NCBI GenBank assembly: GCA_025056305.1
Contig: JANWWJ010000021.1
Span: forward strand, 1 to 64,000
Direction of reading: 5' to 3'
DNA length: 64,000 bases
Source of the DNA: Chitinophagales bacterium
GTDB lineage: Bacteria > Bacteroidota > Bacteroidia > Chitinophagales > UBA10324
Shown here: positions 45,781 to 54,151 of the stretch, piece by piece
How positions within the stretch are numbered: position 1 is the first letter of the stretch
How the letters are laid out: each line of letters begins with the position of its first letter
Notes under the pieces: generated by a model
What the model saw: only the letters and a program-made list of their open reading frames with translations
The model's database searches: none
What the model was told of the DNA's origin: nothing
Program-made: the position numbers and the translations under genes

Positions 45781-46170
45781 TTATTTCTTTGGGGCAACCG
45801 CTTTGGCTTTTTTCGTGCCGTATTTCGACCGGCTTTTCTTCCGATCGTTGACGCCGGCAGTATCCAGCGCTCCCCGTACGATATGATACCGCACACCGGG
45901 CAAGTCTTTGACACGACCGCCACGAATGAGCACGATCGAGTGCTCCTGCAGATTGTGTCCTTCGCCGGGGATATAAGAAATTACTTCTACCCCATTGACA
46001 AGCCGCACCTTGGCAACTTTTCGCAGCGCTGAATTAGGTTTTTTGGGTGTAGTGGTGTACACACGGGTACAAACGCCGCGTTTTTGAGGGCATCCTCCTA
46101 ATGCCCGGGACTTGCTTTTTGCCTTGATGATTGCGCGACCTTTACGCACCAATTGTTGTATGGTAGGCAT
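45781..46170 (-). CDS. rpsL: 30S ribosomal protein S12
   Basis: A 129-residue decoding-centre protein. [12 protein letters not shown] is the family start, followed by [23 protein letters not shown] and [12 protein letters not shown]. The lysine in TPKKPNS, the position where streptomycin-resistance changes occur in other bacteria, is the normal residue. First gene of the str operon; the promoter box is about 33 nt upstream. Confidence 0.98.
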   Translation of the reverse strand: MPTIQQLVRKGRAIIKAKSKSRALGGCPQKRGVCTRVYTTTPKKPNSALRKVAKVRLVNGVEVISYIPGEGHNLQEHSIVLIRGGRVKDLPGVRYHIVRGALDTAGVNDRKKSRSKYGTKKAKAVAPKK

Positions 46171-46202
46171 GAAAAGGGATTACTTCCGTTTTTTTGAGGC
46201 CG

Positions 46203-46210
46203 CAAAGGTA
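46203..46210 (-). promoter_or_regulatory. TAnnTTTG promoter element for rpsL-rpsG-fusA
   Basis: The - strand reads TACCTTTG, 32 nt upstream of the rpsL ATG. A TTG (46232-46234 on the complement) lies 21 bp further upstream at the -33 position. Confidence 0.7.
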
Positions 46211-46264
46211 GGTGAAAAATTGGCAGATTCGCAACGTATTTAGTGCTCGCAGCGACGAAGCAAC

Positions 46265-48769
46265 CTAAACGTAACGATTCCGCATGCGCCTTAAATACCA
46301 CAAGGCCCCTCCTGCGGCCAGAAGCAGCCATACAGCAGAGGTAGCCATGGCAATTTTTTCTCCCAGGTAAAACGAGCGCGGCTCAAACCGAAACTCAATT
46401 TGATGCTTGCCCGCAGGTATTATCATAGCCCGGAGAATATAGTTGCAGCGAAAATGAGGTTGTGGTTGACCGTCAACATAGGCATTCCACCCTGGTTGAT
46501 AGTAAACTTCCGAAAAAACGGCTAGGCCTGTGTCACGATTGTTGGATTCATAAATGAGGTGATTGGGTTGGTAGTGTGTCAGTCGGATATAGGCTGTAGT
46601 GTCTTTTGGAAAGTGAGTGTTGGTGAGCTGATGGCGGAAGCGCTCGTCCACAAGGGCCACTTTAGCAGGATCAAAAGCATTGAGAGATGCCATTTCAGCG
46701 TCGGCGTTGGCAACCCATTGCACCGAGTCCACAAACCACGCATTTCCTAATGCATCGGGATTCTCCAGAGCCCTTGTGTTGTCGCGGTCATCGGCCGAGG
46801 CTGGCACGATAAAATAGCGGGCATTGAGCATGTCCACTACTTTTTTGTTAAAGGGATAGCCCGAGGCATCAACGTTGGTACGTTGCGACAATTGCTGTTC
46901 AATAAGCTCCTGGTAACGTCGCAGTTTGGCGGCATGGTAACCGCCTATGGAAAAATGGAAATATGAGGTACGCGAATCATTCCATGGATCACTGGCCAGG
47001 TTGAAGACCCGAAAAACTCCTTTCTGAGCCATGATTTGGCGGTCAGCTTCTGAAGGTTGAAAGGGTCGGTTGTACTCGGTTGACGAAACAAAGTCTTCAT
47101 TATTGAGATAACGGCGGCCAACGGGAAACAAGTCAGCAAACATGACCATGATCAGCAGGCCCAAAAGCAAGCCGCGCGACATGCTGCCCTTGATGTAAAA
47201 CCAGAGAGCCGATGCGATAATCAGGATAAAGAACAAAGAACGAAAAGCATCGGCACGAAGCATACTTTTCCGATCGGCTTTGAGTGCTGCAAGTAAGGCT
47301 TCATTGTCGGCATACGTTTTGTCGGTACCCCCACTAAACGAAAACAGCGACGGACCGATCAAAGCCATAAACAAGGCAAGGCCCCCGACCACAACCGTGG
47401 CCCACAAAAGTTTTTTCTTAACCACATCAACAGCCCATCGGTGTTGCAACAACTGAGAAACCACCAGCATCGCCCCTAAGGGAAACAAGAGTTGGGTCAC
47501 CACCAGAATCATGCTGACGGTGCGAAACTTGTTGTATCCAGGTACATGATAAAAAAATAAATCTGAAAACCACATGAAATGACGTCCCCACGAAAGCATA
47601 ATTGCCAGAGCCGAGGCAACTAAAAGCCACCAGCGCCAGCGATTGTCTAACAACAGCAAGGCCAATACAAACAGAAAACAAACCGCTGCACCGAGGTAAA
47701 AAGGTCCGGAAGTAAAAGGCTGGTCGCCCCAATACAACGGCACAGCACTTAAATACTGTTGCTTTTGACGGCCCATGATGCCGCGTTCGCTTAGGAACTC
47801 AGCAAAATGACTGTCTTCGGCGAGCCGAGCATGAGAAGAACTGCCTTTGAATCCAGGAATCAAAAGGGTGAAGGTCTCCAGTTTTCCGTAACTCCAGGCA
47901 AAAGCATAATCTTTGTCCAAGCCTCCAGTAGATTGCTGATTCGATGACAATTCCGAAGGTCCGCGGATGGTTGAAGGCAAATATTCATAGGTGGACCAGA
48001 GCAGCGATAGATTAGAGAAAAAGGCAAAGGCGGCTGCCAGGATTAAAATGCCGGCACTGACCAGCAATGGCCGGAGCTGGCGGTCACGAAGGGCAAATAC
48101 AGCTTCGGAAATGCCATAAACGATCATCGTCAACATCAGATAGTAGGTGATTTGCAGATGGTTGGCTTTAATCAACAACGACAAGGCCGCCGCCGTGAAC
48201 AAGCCACCCCACCACCATTGCCCACGTCGCACCATCAAGATGCCGGCCACTACCAAAGGCATTAAAGCAATGGAATGCAGCTTGCTGTTATGTCCTGCTT
48301 CCAGCAAGGTGAGGTTGTAGGTGCTCAAGCCATAAGCCAGCGCCCCGGCCAAGGCCACCCACGGGTTGGTACGTAAAGTCAACAGCAGGAGGTAAAAGCA
48401 TAATGAAGCCATAAACATCAATCGGGCGGGATGGGGAAAGCCAAAGGATAACAACGTATCTATGAAACGCAGCAGATTGCCCTTATACTCTACGGAAATC
48501 TGAAAGGCCGGCATCCCACTGAACATCGTGTTGGTCCATAGCGGGTCTTTTTGATGAAGTTTTCTGAACTCTACAATTTCGCGCGACATGCCCTTGAAAT
48601 GGATGATGTCGCTCTGCTGGATTATCTTGTTTTCCAGGATTGCCGGCGCGAAAAACAATAAGGTTGTCAAAGCAAATACAGCAAGAGCTACCACGTGAAT
48701 CCACCAGTGCCGCACAGCGCCGAAAGTGACATCGTCATTGGCTGCCACCGTACTTTTAGCCTTGTTCAT
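46265..48769 (-). CDS. YfhO-family membrane protein
   Basis: An 834-residue inner-membrane protein with a dozen or more transmembrane segments (from WIHVVALAVFALTTLLFFAP to a last pair near 795-825) and an extracytoplasmic C-terminal region (about 560-790). Marks such as QSDIIHFKGMSREI, FSGMPAFQI, LLEAGHNSKLHSIALMPL and YQPGWNAYVDGQPQPH identify YfhO-type GT-C-like proteins, implicated in some bacteria in glycosylating lipoteichoic acid or related glycans. The substrate in Bacteroidota is unknown. It is divergent from the threonine dehydrogenase gene. Confidence 0.9.
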   Translation of the reverse strand: MNKAKSTVAANDDVTFGAVRHWWIHVVALAVFALTTLLFFAPAILENKIIQQSDIIHFKGMSREIVEFRKLHQKDPLWTNTMFSGMPAFQISVEYKGNLLRFIDTLLSFGFPHPARLMFMASLCFYLLLLTLRTNPWVALAGALAYGLSTYNLTLLEAGHNSKLHSIALMPLVVAGILMVRRGQWWWGGLFTAAALSLLIKANHLQITYYLMLTMIVYGISEAVFALRDRQLRPLLVSAGILILAAAFAFFSNLSLLWSTYEYLPSTIRGPSELSSNQQSTGGLDKDYAFAWSYGKLETFTLLIPGFKGSSSHARLAEDSHFAEFLSERGIMGRQKQQYLSAVPLYWGDQPFTSGPFYLGAAVCFLFVLALLLLDNRWRWWLLVASALAIMLSWGRHFMWFSDLFFYHVPGYNKFRTVSMILVVTQLLFPLGAMLVVSQLLQHRWAVDVVKKKLLWATVVVGGLALFMALIGPSLFSFSGGTDKTYADNEALLAALKADRKSMLRADAFRSLFFILIIASALWFYIKGSMSRGLLLGLLIMVMFADLFPVGRRYLNNEDFVSSTEYNRPFQPSEADRQIMAQKGVFRVFNLASDPWNDSRTSYFHFSIGGYHAAKLRRYQELIEQQLSQRTNVDASGYPFNKKVVDMLNARYFIVPASADDRDNTRALENPDALGNAWFVDSVQWVANADAEMASLNAFDPAKVALVDERFRHQLTNTHFPKDTTAYIRLTHYQPNHLIYESNNRDTGLAVFSEVYYQPGWNAYVDGQPQPHFRCNYILRAMIIPAGKHQIEFRFEPRSFYLGEKIAMATSAVWLLLAAGGALWYLRRMRNRYV

Positions 48770-48830
48770 AAATCATGTTGCAACGGGTTAAATGTAGCGG
48801 GAAAATCTGCTCTAAGTAGCTTTAGAAAAC

Positions 48831-48838
48831 TACATTTG
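48831..48838 (+). promoter_or_regulatory. TAnnTTTG promoter element for threonine dehydrogenase
   Basis: Reads TACATTTG, 22 nt upstream of the ATG. Confidence 0.6.
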
Positions 48839-48860
48839 TCAGCCTGCCAGACTAAAAAGC

Positions 48861-49799
48861 ATGCAACCAGAGGCAGTTCTTGTCATTGGTGCCAGCGGTC
48901 AAATCGGAACTGAGCTCACCATAGAGCTGCGCAAATATTATCGCACCGTTGTAGCCGCGGATTTGAAAATGCCCATATCAGAAGTGGCCGAAGGTGGGCC
49001 TTTTGTACGATTAGACGTGTTGAACCGTTCAGGCCTTGCCGATTGTATCAGAAAATATCAGATCCAACAGATCTACCATTTGGCCGCTATCCTCTCAGCC
49101 ACCGGTGAAAAAAATCCGGAGCTGGCCTGGCGGGTCAATATGAAAGGTTTGCGCAACGTATTGGACTGCAGCGTTACGCTGGGTGTCAAAAAACTGTTTT
49201 GGCCCTCGACCATAGCCGTGTTTGGGCCGAATTCGCCAAAGAAGCATACGCCTCAATGGACAATCATGGAACCAAACACGATTTACGGTATTAGCAAGCT
49301 GGCAGGTGAGCGCTGGTGCGACTACTATTACCAAAAGAAAAATTTAGACGTACGCAGCCTGCGCTATCCGGGATTGATCAGCTATAAAGCACCGGGTGGC
49401 GGCGGCACCACCGACTATGCCATCGACATTTTTTTTGCGGCAAAACGCCAACGCCGTTATACCTGTTTCCTGAAAGCCGACACACGCCTGCCCATGATGT
49501 ACATGGCTGATGCCATTCGGGCCACCCTCATGCTGATGGAAGCCCCAGCCGAACGCATTACCGTACGCTCTGCTTATAACATAGCGGCTGTGGACTTCAC
49601 CCCTGAAGAAGTAGCTGCCGCCATCCGCGATCATATTCCCGATTTTGTTATAGATTTTGAACCAGACTTCAGGCAACAAATTGCCGAGAGCTGGCCTGAA
49701 AGTATTGACGATTCCATTGCGCGCAGGGACTGGGGTTGGAAGCCTTTGTTCGATCTGAAAGCTTTGACGACCGACATGTTGGCTCACATCAGTGTTTGA
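48861..49799 (+). CDS. tdh: L-threonine 3-dehydrogenase, SDR (epimerase-like) type
   Basis: A 312-residue NAD-dependent enzyme of the extended short-chain dehydrogenase family. Rossmann motif VIGASGQIGTEL, catalytic S116 (WPSTIAVFG), Y142 and K146 (IYGISKLAGERW). The segments LRYPGLISYK, PGGGGTTDYAIDIFF and LPMMYMADAI are those of the SDR-type threonine dehydrogenases known from psychrophilic Flavobacterium relatives. It oxidises threonine to 2-amino-3-ketobutyrate. The 3' end overlaps the convergent rlmB gene by 16 bp. Confidence 0.93.
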   Translation: MQPEAVLVIGASGQIGTELTIELRKYYRTVVAADLKMPISEVAEGGPFVRLDVLNRSGLADCIRKYQIQQIYHLAAILSATGEKNPELAWRVNMKGLRNVLDCSVTLGVKKLFWPSTIAVFGPNSPKKHTPQWTIMEPNTIYGISKLAGERWCDYYYQKKNLDVRSLRYPGLISYKAPGGGGTTDYAIDIFFAAKRQRRYTCFLKADTRLPMMYMADAIRATLMLMEAPAERITVRSAYNIAAVDFTPEEVAAAIRDHIPDFVIDFEPDFRQQIAESWPESIDDSIARRDWGWKPLFDLKALTTDMLAHISV

Positions 49800-50572
49800 C
49801 CGCGTTGTCGCATCACTTCATAGAGCAACATGGCGGTGGCTGCCGAAACGTTGTAGGAATTCAACGGTCGCCGCATGGGTATGGTCAAACGCAGATCGGC
49901 TAATTGCAACAGTTGGGGGTGAACTCCGCTTCCCTCCGACCCAACGATAAGGGCCAGCGGTTGATTCAAGGGCGCTTGATCCGGAGGAATGCCGTGAGCT
50001 GCCTCCGCAGCTGCAATGAGTAAGCCTTGGTTCTTAAGCTGCCCCAAAGCCTTTTTAAGATTGGCTTCCCGACAAAGGCTTACGTGCAATAAAGCTCCTG
50101 CCGATGCTTTTACCACTTCTGCATTCAGTGCAGCCGTGTGGCGCTGCGGGATCAGCACTCCATGTACGCCGGCAATCCAGGCCGTTCGTAAGATGGCGCC
50201 AAAATTGCGCACGTCGGTGATGCGGTCGCATACCAACAACAGGGGATGTTCACCACTTTCATAGGCATGTTGCACGATCTCCTGCCAGCTCACAAAATGC
50301 ACGGGCGACAATAAAGCCACCACTCCTTGATGTGCCTTGCCCCATTGCCTAAGCTTCTGCTGAGGTACATAAGCGATTGGAATGTTGGCTTGTTGTGCCT
50401 TACGACGCAGCTGGCTTAGTCGAGGATTTTGTAAGCCCGTACGCATCCAAATGCGGTCGATGGGGCGACCACTGTCGATTGCCTCTTCAACGGCATGAAT
50501 GCCTTTGGCAATCAGCGTTGAAGTCGGGCTGTCTTGGTGCTGTTCTGCTGAGGCCACCTCACTGCTCTTCAC
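49784..50572 (-). CDS. rlmB: 23S rRNA 2'-O-methyltransferase, RlmB/TrmH family
   Basis: A 262-residue SPOUT methyltransferase. The N-terminal substrate-binding domain (IAKGIHAVEEAIDSGRPIDRIWM) leads to the trefoil-knot domain with DRITDVRNFGAILRTA, LIVGSEGSGVHP and the C-terminal motif IPMRRPLNSYNVSAATAMLLYE. These motifs fit methylation of G2251 in 23S rRNA by RlmB. The start overlaps the end of the upstream DUF2723 gene by 14 bp, so the two are cotranscribed. Confidence 0.92.
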   Translation of the reverse strand: MKSSEVASAEQHQDSPTSTLIAKGIHAVEEAIDSGRPIDRIWMRTGLQNPRLSQLRRKAQQANIPIAYVPQQKLRQWGKAHQGVVALLSPVHFVSWQEIVQHAYESGEHPLLLVCDRITDVRNFGAILRTAWIAGVHGVLIPQRHTAALNAEVVKASAGALLHVSLCREANLKKALGQLKNQGLLIAAAEAAHGIPPDQAPLNQPLALIVGSEGSGVHPQLLQLADLRLTIPMRRPLNSYNVSAATAMLLYEVMRQRGQTLM

Positions 50573-53500
50573 GAGGCGTATAAAAGCTTACGTATCGGTT
50601 GAAAGCAGCTTCCGCCAGTTGTTTCAGGGATTCGTCTTTATACTCACGGGCGGTTTGCAAGGCATTGTTCAATACATAAATGCCTTCGTTGATTTCATCA
50701 GTCCATGCACGACGGAAGCGTGGCTCCAAGGAAGTAAAATAACGAAGCTGGTCGCTGTACACTTCCACGCAACGCTTCATGATTTGCGATCCTTTGTCGG
50801 TGGCACCGGCATCGAAATAGGCACGAGCCATGGCTACGTGGTAAATGGAAATCGGGACATTTTCTTCAGGCAAGACTTGCAGACATTTATCCAAAACAGC
50901 TATGGCAGAGTCTTTTTTGCCTTCGGCAATCAAGGCATTAGCCAGTCGCGTAAAATTGCTGCGCAAGTTGCTGATCATTCGATTGATGTTTTCATCCAGA
51001 TAAACGCGATGTTTATCTACCCCGCCCCACTTGAACTTATGCATTAAATTTTCATACATGATATCGGTCTGCACACCTCCAGGAAAGGGGTCGTCATTCG
51101 TTTTGGTAACATAGGGAACTACGCGATAAGTCAATCCTTCTTGCTGCAAATAATTGTTCAGCCCCAGGTAAGCACTGGTTTGTACGGAAATGGCAAAATA
51201 GATAGGTCGCTTCCATAAGTTGCTGCGCAGGATTTCCAGCGTCATCAAATCATTTTTGAGCAAGGTGTTTTTATTCAAGCGCCATCGGATGCGGTCCACA
51301 ATTTTTGCCGTGTCTTTGGGATGGACGACACCCGATGCCAGTACTTCCTTTTTATTTACGACAATCTCTAAGTTACGCGCAGGCAGGTAGTTCATGCGTT
51401 GACCTGCCAGATCGAGCTGACGGCGCGGATCGTCGCTGAAAATGAAGTCGAGCACGGCATCTAAACTGTAATATTGATTGGGATCAATGGCTCGATTTTC
51501 ATAATAGCGTACGTAGTCGCGAGTGGCACCCCGATATGCCGAACTGTCCACGCTGATCAAAACCGGATCACTCTCATTCACTTTGCGTCGAAGCTGATCA
51601 ATATACCAGTCAACGCCCAGCAAGCTCAAGTTGACAATACGCACATCGGGTCGAATCCCTTCCACCTCTTGAGCATACCAAAGCGGATAGGTATCGTTAT
51701 CACCCTGGGTAAACAGGATAGCATTGGGCGCACAGGATTCTAAGTAGTTGCTGCCCATGTCGCGGGCCGTATGCCGATGGCTGCGGTCATGATCATCCCA
51801 TCCTTGCCAGCCCATGAGCAAGGGGGCAGAAGCAGCAATCAAGGTAGCGGCTAAAGGCCCTTTCCATCCGGCCAGCCGGCTCCGTACCTGTTCCCACCAC
51901 CAGAACACCGACAAGCCGATCCAGATGCAATAGGCCCATACCGAACCAACGTAGGCATAATCGCGCTCTCGAGGCTGCAAGGGGGTTTGATTCAAATAGA
52001 TGACGATGGCCAAACCCGTGAAGAAAAACAGCAGCAGCACCACCCATGCATCATATTTACTTTTTCTGAAATGATACACCATCCCAAGCAGGCCGAGCAG
52101 AAAAGGAATGAGGTAAAAGCGGTTATCTGCACGGTTTTGATTAAGGGGATAAGGAAGATGACTTTGATCGCCCAGCATGGCATTGTCGATAAAAGCAAAG
52201 CCCGTCTTCCAATTGCCGTATCGGATGTCGCCATGGCCCTGGATATCGTTCTGCCGCCCTGAAAAGTTCCACATAAAGTAGCGCCAATACATGAAGCCGA
52301 TCTGATACGTGAAAAAGAAATTCAGGTTATCACGAAAAGTGGGTTTTTCTCCTTCTTTCAAATTCAGCCATTCACGATAAAAATCTATATGTGTTGGATC
52401 ATCGTTGTCCCAAATGCGCGGGAAAAGCATTTTTTCTTGGCTTTCATATAAAAATTTTGGCTTTCGACCCAACTCATCATATCGGCCTGTTTTGAGGTTG
52501 CGGAAGTAGCGCATGTCACCGGTTTCGTAGTCAATATCATAGGGTCGTGAGGCAAACGTATGGCCGTATAGTAAAGGCCGATCACCGTATTGCTCGCGGT
52601 TCAGATAGCTCAGCAGCGTTATGGGATTACTGGGGTTACCCATGTTGATAGATGGATTTGCCTGCGCTCGGATAACCACCATCAGATAGGTAGAATAACC
52701 CAACACAATAAACATCAACGAGAGCATTGCCGTGTTTAAGACATAATGCTGACGACGGTGCGAATACCATAAGCCCAACACGATCAGCGAAGCGAGCAAT
52801 AACATGAAAAACAATACGCCACTGTTAAAAGGCAATCCAAATGAATTCACAAACAAAATATCAAACCGGGCACTGAGGTTTGGAATTTGGGGGATAATTC
52901 CGTACTGAATGAAGCCCAGAATTAGGCAACCGATCACGAAAGCACGCACAGCACCCCACCATGTGGGTTGGCTTGTTTTCCGGAAATAATAGACCATGGC
53001 AATAGCCGGAATTACCAGCAATCCCAACAGATGAACTCCCACGACCAAACCCATCATATATGCAATAAACAACAGCCAACGGTCGGCAAAGGGCTCATCG
53101 GCATGCTGATCCCATTTCAAGATAGCCCAAAACACCAATGCCGTAAAAAATGAAGACAAGGCATATACTTCGGCTTCAACGGCAGAAAACCAAAAAGAAT
53201 CGGAAAAAGCATTGGCAAAAGCCCCCACAAGGCCTGCTCCGATTATAGCTACGATTTGCTCAGTGCTGAGCTGCTCCCGCTTAACGTTGGTGAGCTTCAA
53301 GCCTAATGCGGTAATACTCCAAAACAGAAACAAGTTGGCAAACGCCGAGGCGACGCCTGAGAAAAAGTTCACCGTTAAGGCTACATATTGCTGAGATGGA
53401 GCGAGTAAAGTGACCAAATGCGCCAGCATGATGAACAGAGGCGCTCCAGGTGAATGCGGCACCTGCAACTTATAAGCACAGGAAATGAACTCTCCGCAAT

Positions 53501-53603
53501 CCCAAAAGCTGCCACTGGGCTCTGCCGTCAGCCAATAAACCATTGTGGTCAACAAGAAAACAGCCCACCCCACCACATTGTTTATCAGATTGAAACGGGG
53601 CAT
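50559..53603 (-). CDS. DUF2723 (GT117-type) membrane glycosyltransferase
   Basis: A 1014-residue protein. The ATG at 53603 gives MPRFNLINNVVGWAVFLLTT; the upstream extension lies across the promoter box and is rejected. About twelve transmembrane segments occupy the N-terminal half. The DUF2723 signature near residues 25-60 has the acidic motif SGSFWDCGEF and the PHSPGAPLF turn. Further marks: ANPSINMGNPSNPITLLSYLNREQYGD and TQGDNDTYPLWYAQEVEGIRPDVRI. The C-terminal 100 residues resemble TPR helices. The family is related to eukaryotic TMEM260 O-mannosyltransferases. Protein O-glycosylation is common in this phylum, but the acceptor here is unknown. Confidence 0.9.
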   Translation of the reverse strand: MPRFNLINNVVGWAVFLLTTMVYWLTAEPSGSFWDCGEFISCAYKLQVPHSPGAPLFIMLAHLVTLLAPSQQYVALTVNFFSGVASAFANLFLFWSITALGLKLTNVKREQLSTEQIVAIIGAGLVGAFANAFSDSFWFSAVEAEVYALSSFFTALVFWAILKWDQHADEPFADRWLLFIAYMMGLVVGVHLLGLLVIPAIAMVYYFRKTSQPTWWGAVRAFVIGCLILGFIQYGIIPQIPNLSARFDILFVNSFGLPFNSGVLFFMLLLASLIVLGLWYSHRRQHYVLNTAMLSLMFIVLGYSTYLMVVIRAQANPSINMGNPSNPITLLSYLNREQYGDRPLLYGHTFASRPYDIDYETGDMRYFRNLKTGRYDELGRKPKFLYESQEKMLFPRIWDNDDPTHIDFYREWLNLKEGEKPTFRDNLNFFFTYQIGFMYWRYFMWNFSGRQNDIQGHGDIRYGNWKTGFAFIDNAMLGDQSHLPYPLNQNRADNRFYLIPFLLGLLGMVYHFRKSKYDAWVVLLLFFFTGLAIVIYLNQTPLQPRERDYAYVGSVWAYCIWIGLSVFWWWEQVRSRLAGWKGPLAATLIAASAPLLMGWQGWDDHDRSHRHTARDMGSNYLESCAPNAILFTQGDNDTYPLWYAQEVEGIRPDVRIVNLSLLGVDWYIDQLRRKVNESDPVLISVDSSAYRGATRDYVRYYENRAIDPNQYYSLDAVLDFIFSDDPRRQLDLAGQRMNYLPARNLEIVVNKKEVLASGVVHPKDTAKIVDRIRWRLNKNTLLKNDLMTLEILRSNLWKRPIYFAISVQTSAYLGLNNYLQQEGLTYRVVPYVTKTNDDPFPGGVQTDIMYENLMHKFKWGGVDKHRVYLDENINRMISNLRSNFTRLANALIAEGKKDSAIAVLDKCLQVLPEENVPISIYHVAMARAYFDAGATDKGSQIMKRCVEVYSDQLRYFTSLEPRFRRAWTDEINEGIYVLNNALQTAREYKDESLKQLAEAAFNRYVSFYTPREEQ

Positions 53604-53631
53604 AAGGGAAGGTCGGTTTGCAAACGTCGGG

Positions 53632-53639
53632 CAAATATA
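53632..53639 (-). promoter_or_regulatory. TAnnTTTG promoter element for DUF2723-rlmB
   Basis: The - strand reads TATATTTG, 28 nt upstream of the chosen ATG. Confidence 0.55.
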
Positions 53640-53706
53640 GCAACCGCCGTTTGCCATCTCTGGCGGTCGGCTGTTTACGCAGTTTGCGCAGGCATTTGCT
53701 AACCGC

Positions 53707-53714
53707 TAACTTTG
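53707..53714 (+). promoter_or_regulatory. Promoter of tRNA-Gln (TTTG-N20-TAnnTTTG)
   Basis: TAACTTTG lies 10 nt before the tRNA, with TTTG at 53683-53686 exactly 20 bp upstream. This is the best full match to the two-part Bacteroidota promoter in the window. Confidence 0.8.
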
Positions 53715-53724
53715 CCCCGGCGTT

Positions 53725-53797
53725 TGACCCGTGGTGTAACTGGCAACACGTCTGATTTTGGTTCAGAAGACTTCTGGTTCGAGCCCAGACGGGTCAA
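53725..53797 (+). tRNA. tRNA-Gln (anticodon TTG)
   Basis: A 73-nt cloverleaf. Acceptor TGACCCG/CGGGTCA with discriminator A, D-arm with GGTGTAACTGGC, anticodon stem TCTGA/TCAGA around loop TTTTGGT (anticodon TTG), T-arm with GGTTCGAGCCC. A leading U is usual for tRNA-Gln. CCA is not encoded. Confidence 0.95.
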
Positions 53798-53805
53798 CAG
53801 TTTCT

Positions 53806-53840
53806 AAAGCCACCCGGCGTAAGGCAAGGGTGGCTTTTTT
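53806..53840 (+). terminator. Rho-independent terminator after tRNA-Gln
   Basis: Stem AAAGCCACCC/GGGTGGCTTT (10 bp) with a 12-nt loop and a following T run. Confidence 0.9.
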
Positions 53841-54151
53841 GATGCTGCGCTTCGCGACATAAAAGAGGAAAGTCCAGATCTTGTGCGAAGCAATCTACCG
53901 CATGTGTAAAACGTCAAAAATATAAATAAACATTTTTCAAATATTAGTTACCCATTCCGCTGGTGTTTCCGAAATGCACGAGCGAAGTGCTTCTTGCACC
54001 TTTGGCAATCCCTGTGTCACGGTCGGTATGGCCGGCTTAAAGGCTATTTGCTTCTGCATTTTAGCCCGTAAGCGCCCTTTTCGCATTCACTACAAGCAAT
54101 TCACTCATTACCGCGCTGCTCCGGGCACCTGGTTACGGATGCTTACGCAGC
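53841..54151. other. Gap with no recognised gene
   Basis: About 310 bases between tRNA-Gln and the 3' end of the metalloprotease gene. A 70-codon open frame on the + strand has no recognisable product. An 11-nt match to the RNase P RNA P4 motif at 53865-53875 is not backed by other RNase P elements. An AT-rich patch lies at 53915-53950. Confidence 0.45.

Noticed and set aside
53865..53875. GAGGAAAGTCC, identical to the conserved P4 segment of RNase P RNA.
   Set aside because: The flanking bases do not continue the motif, and no matching 3' P4 strand or other conserved RNase P region is visible. At most a remnant; more likely chance.
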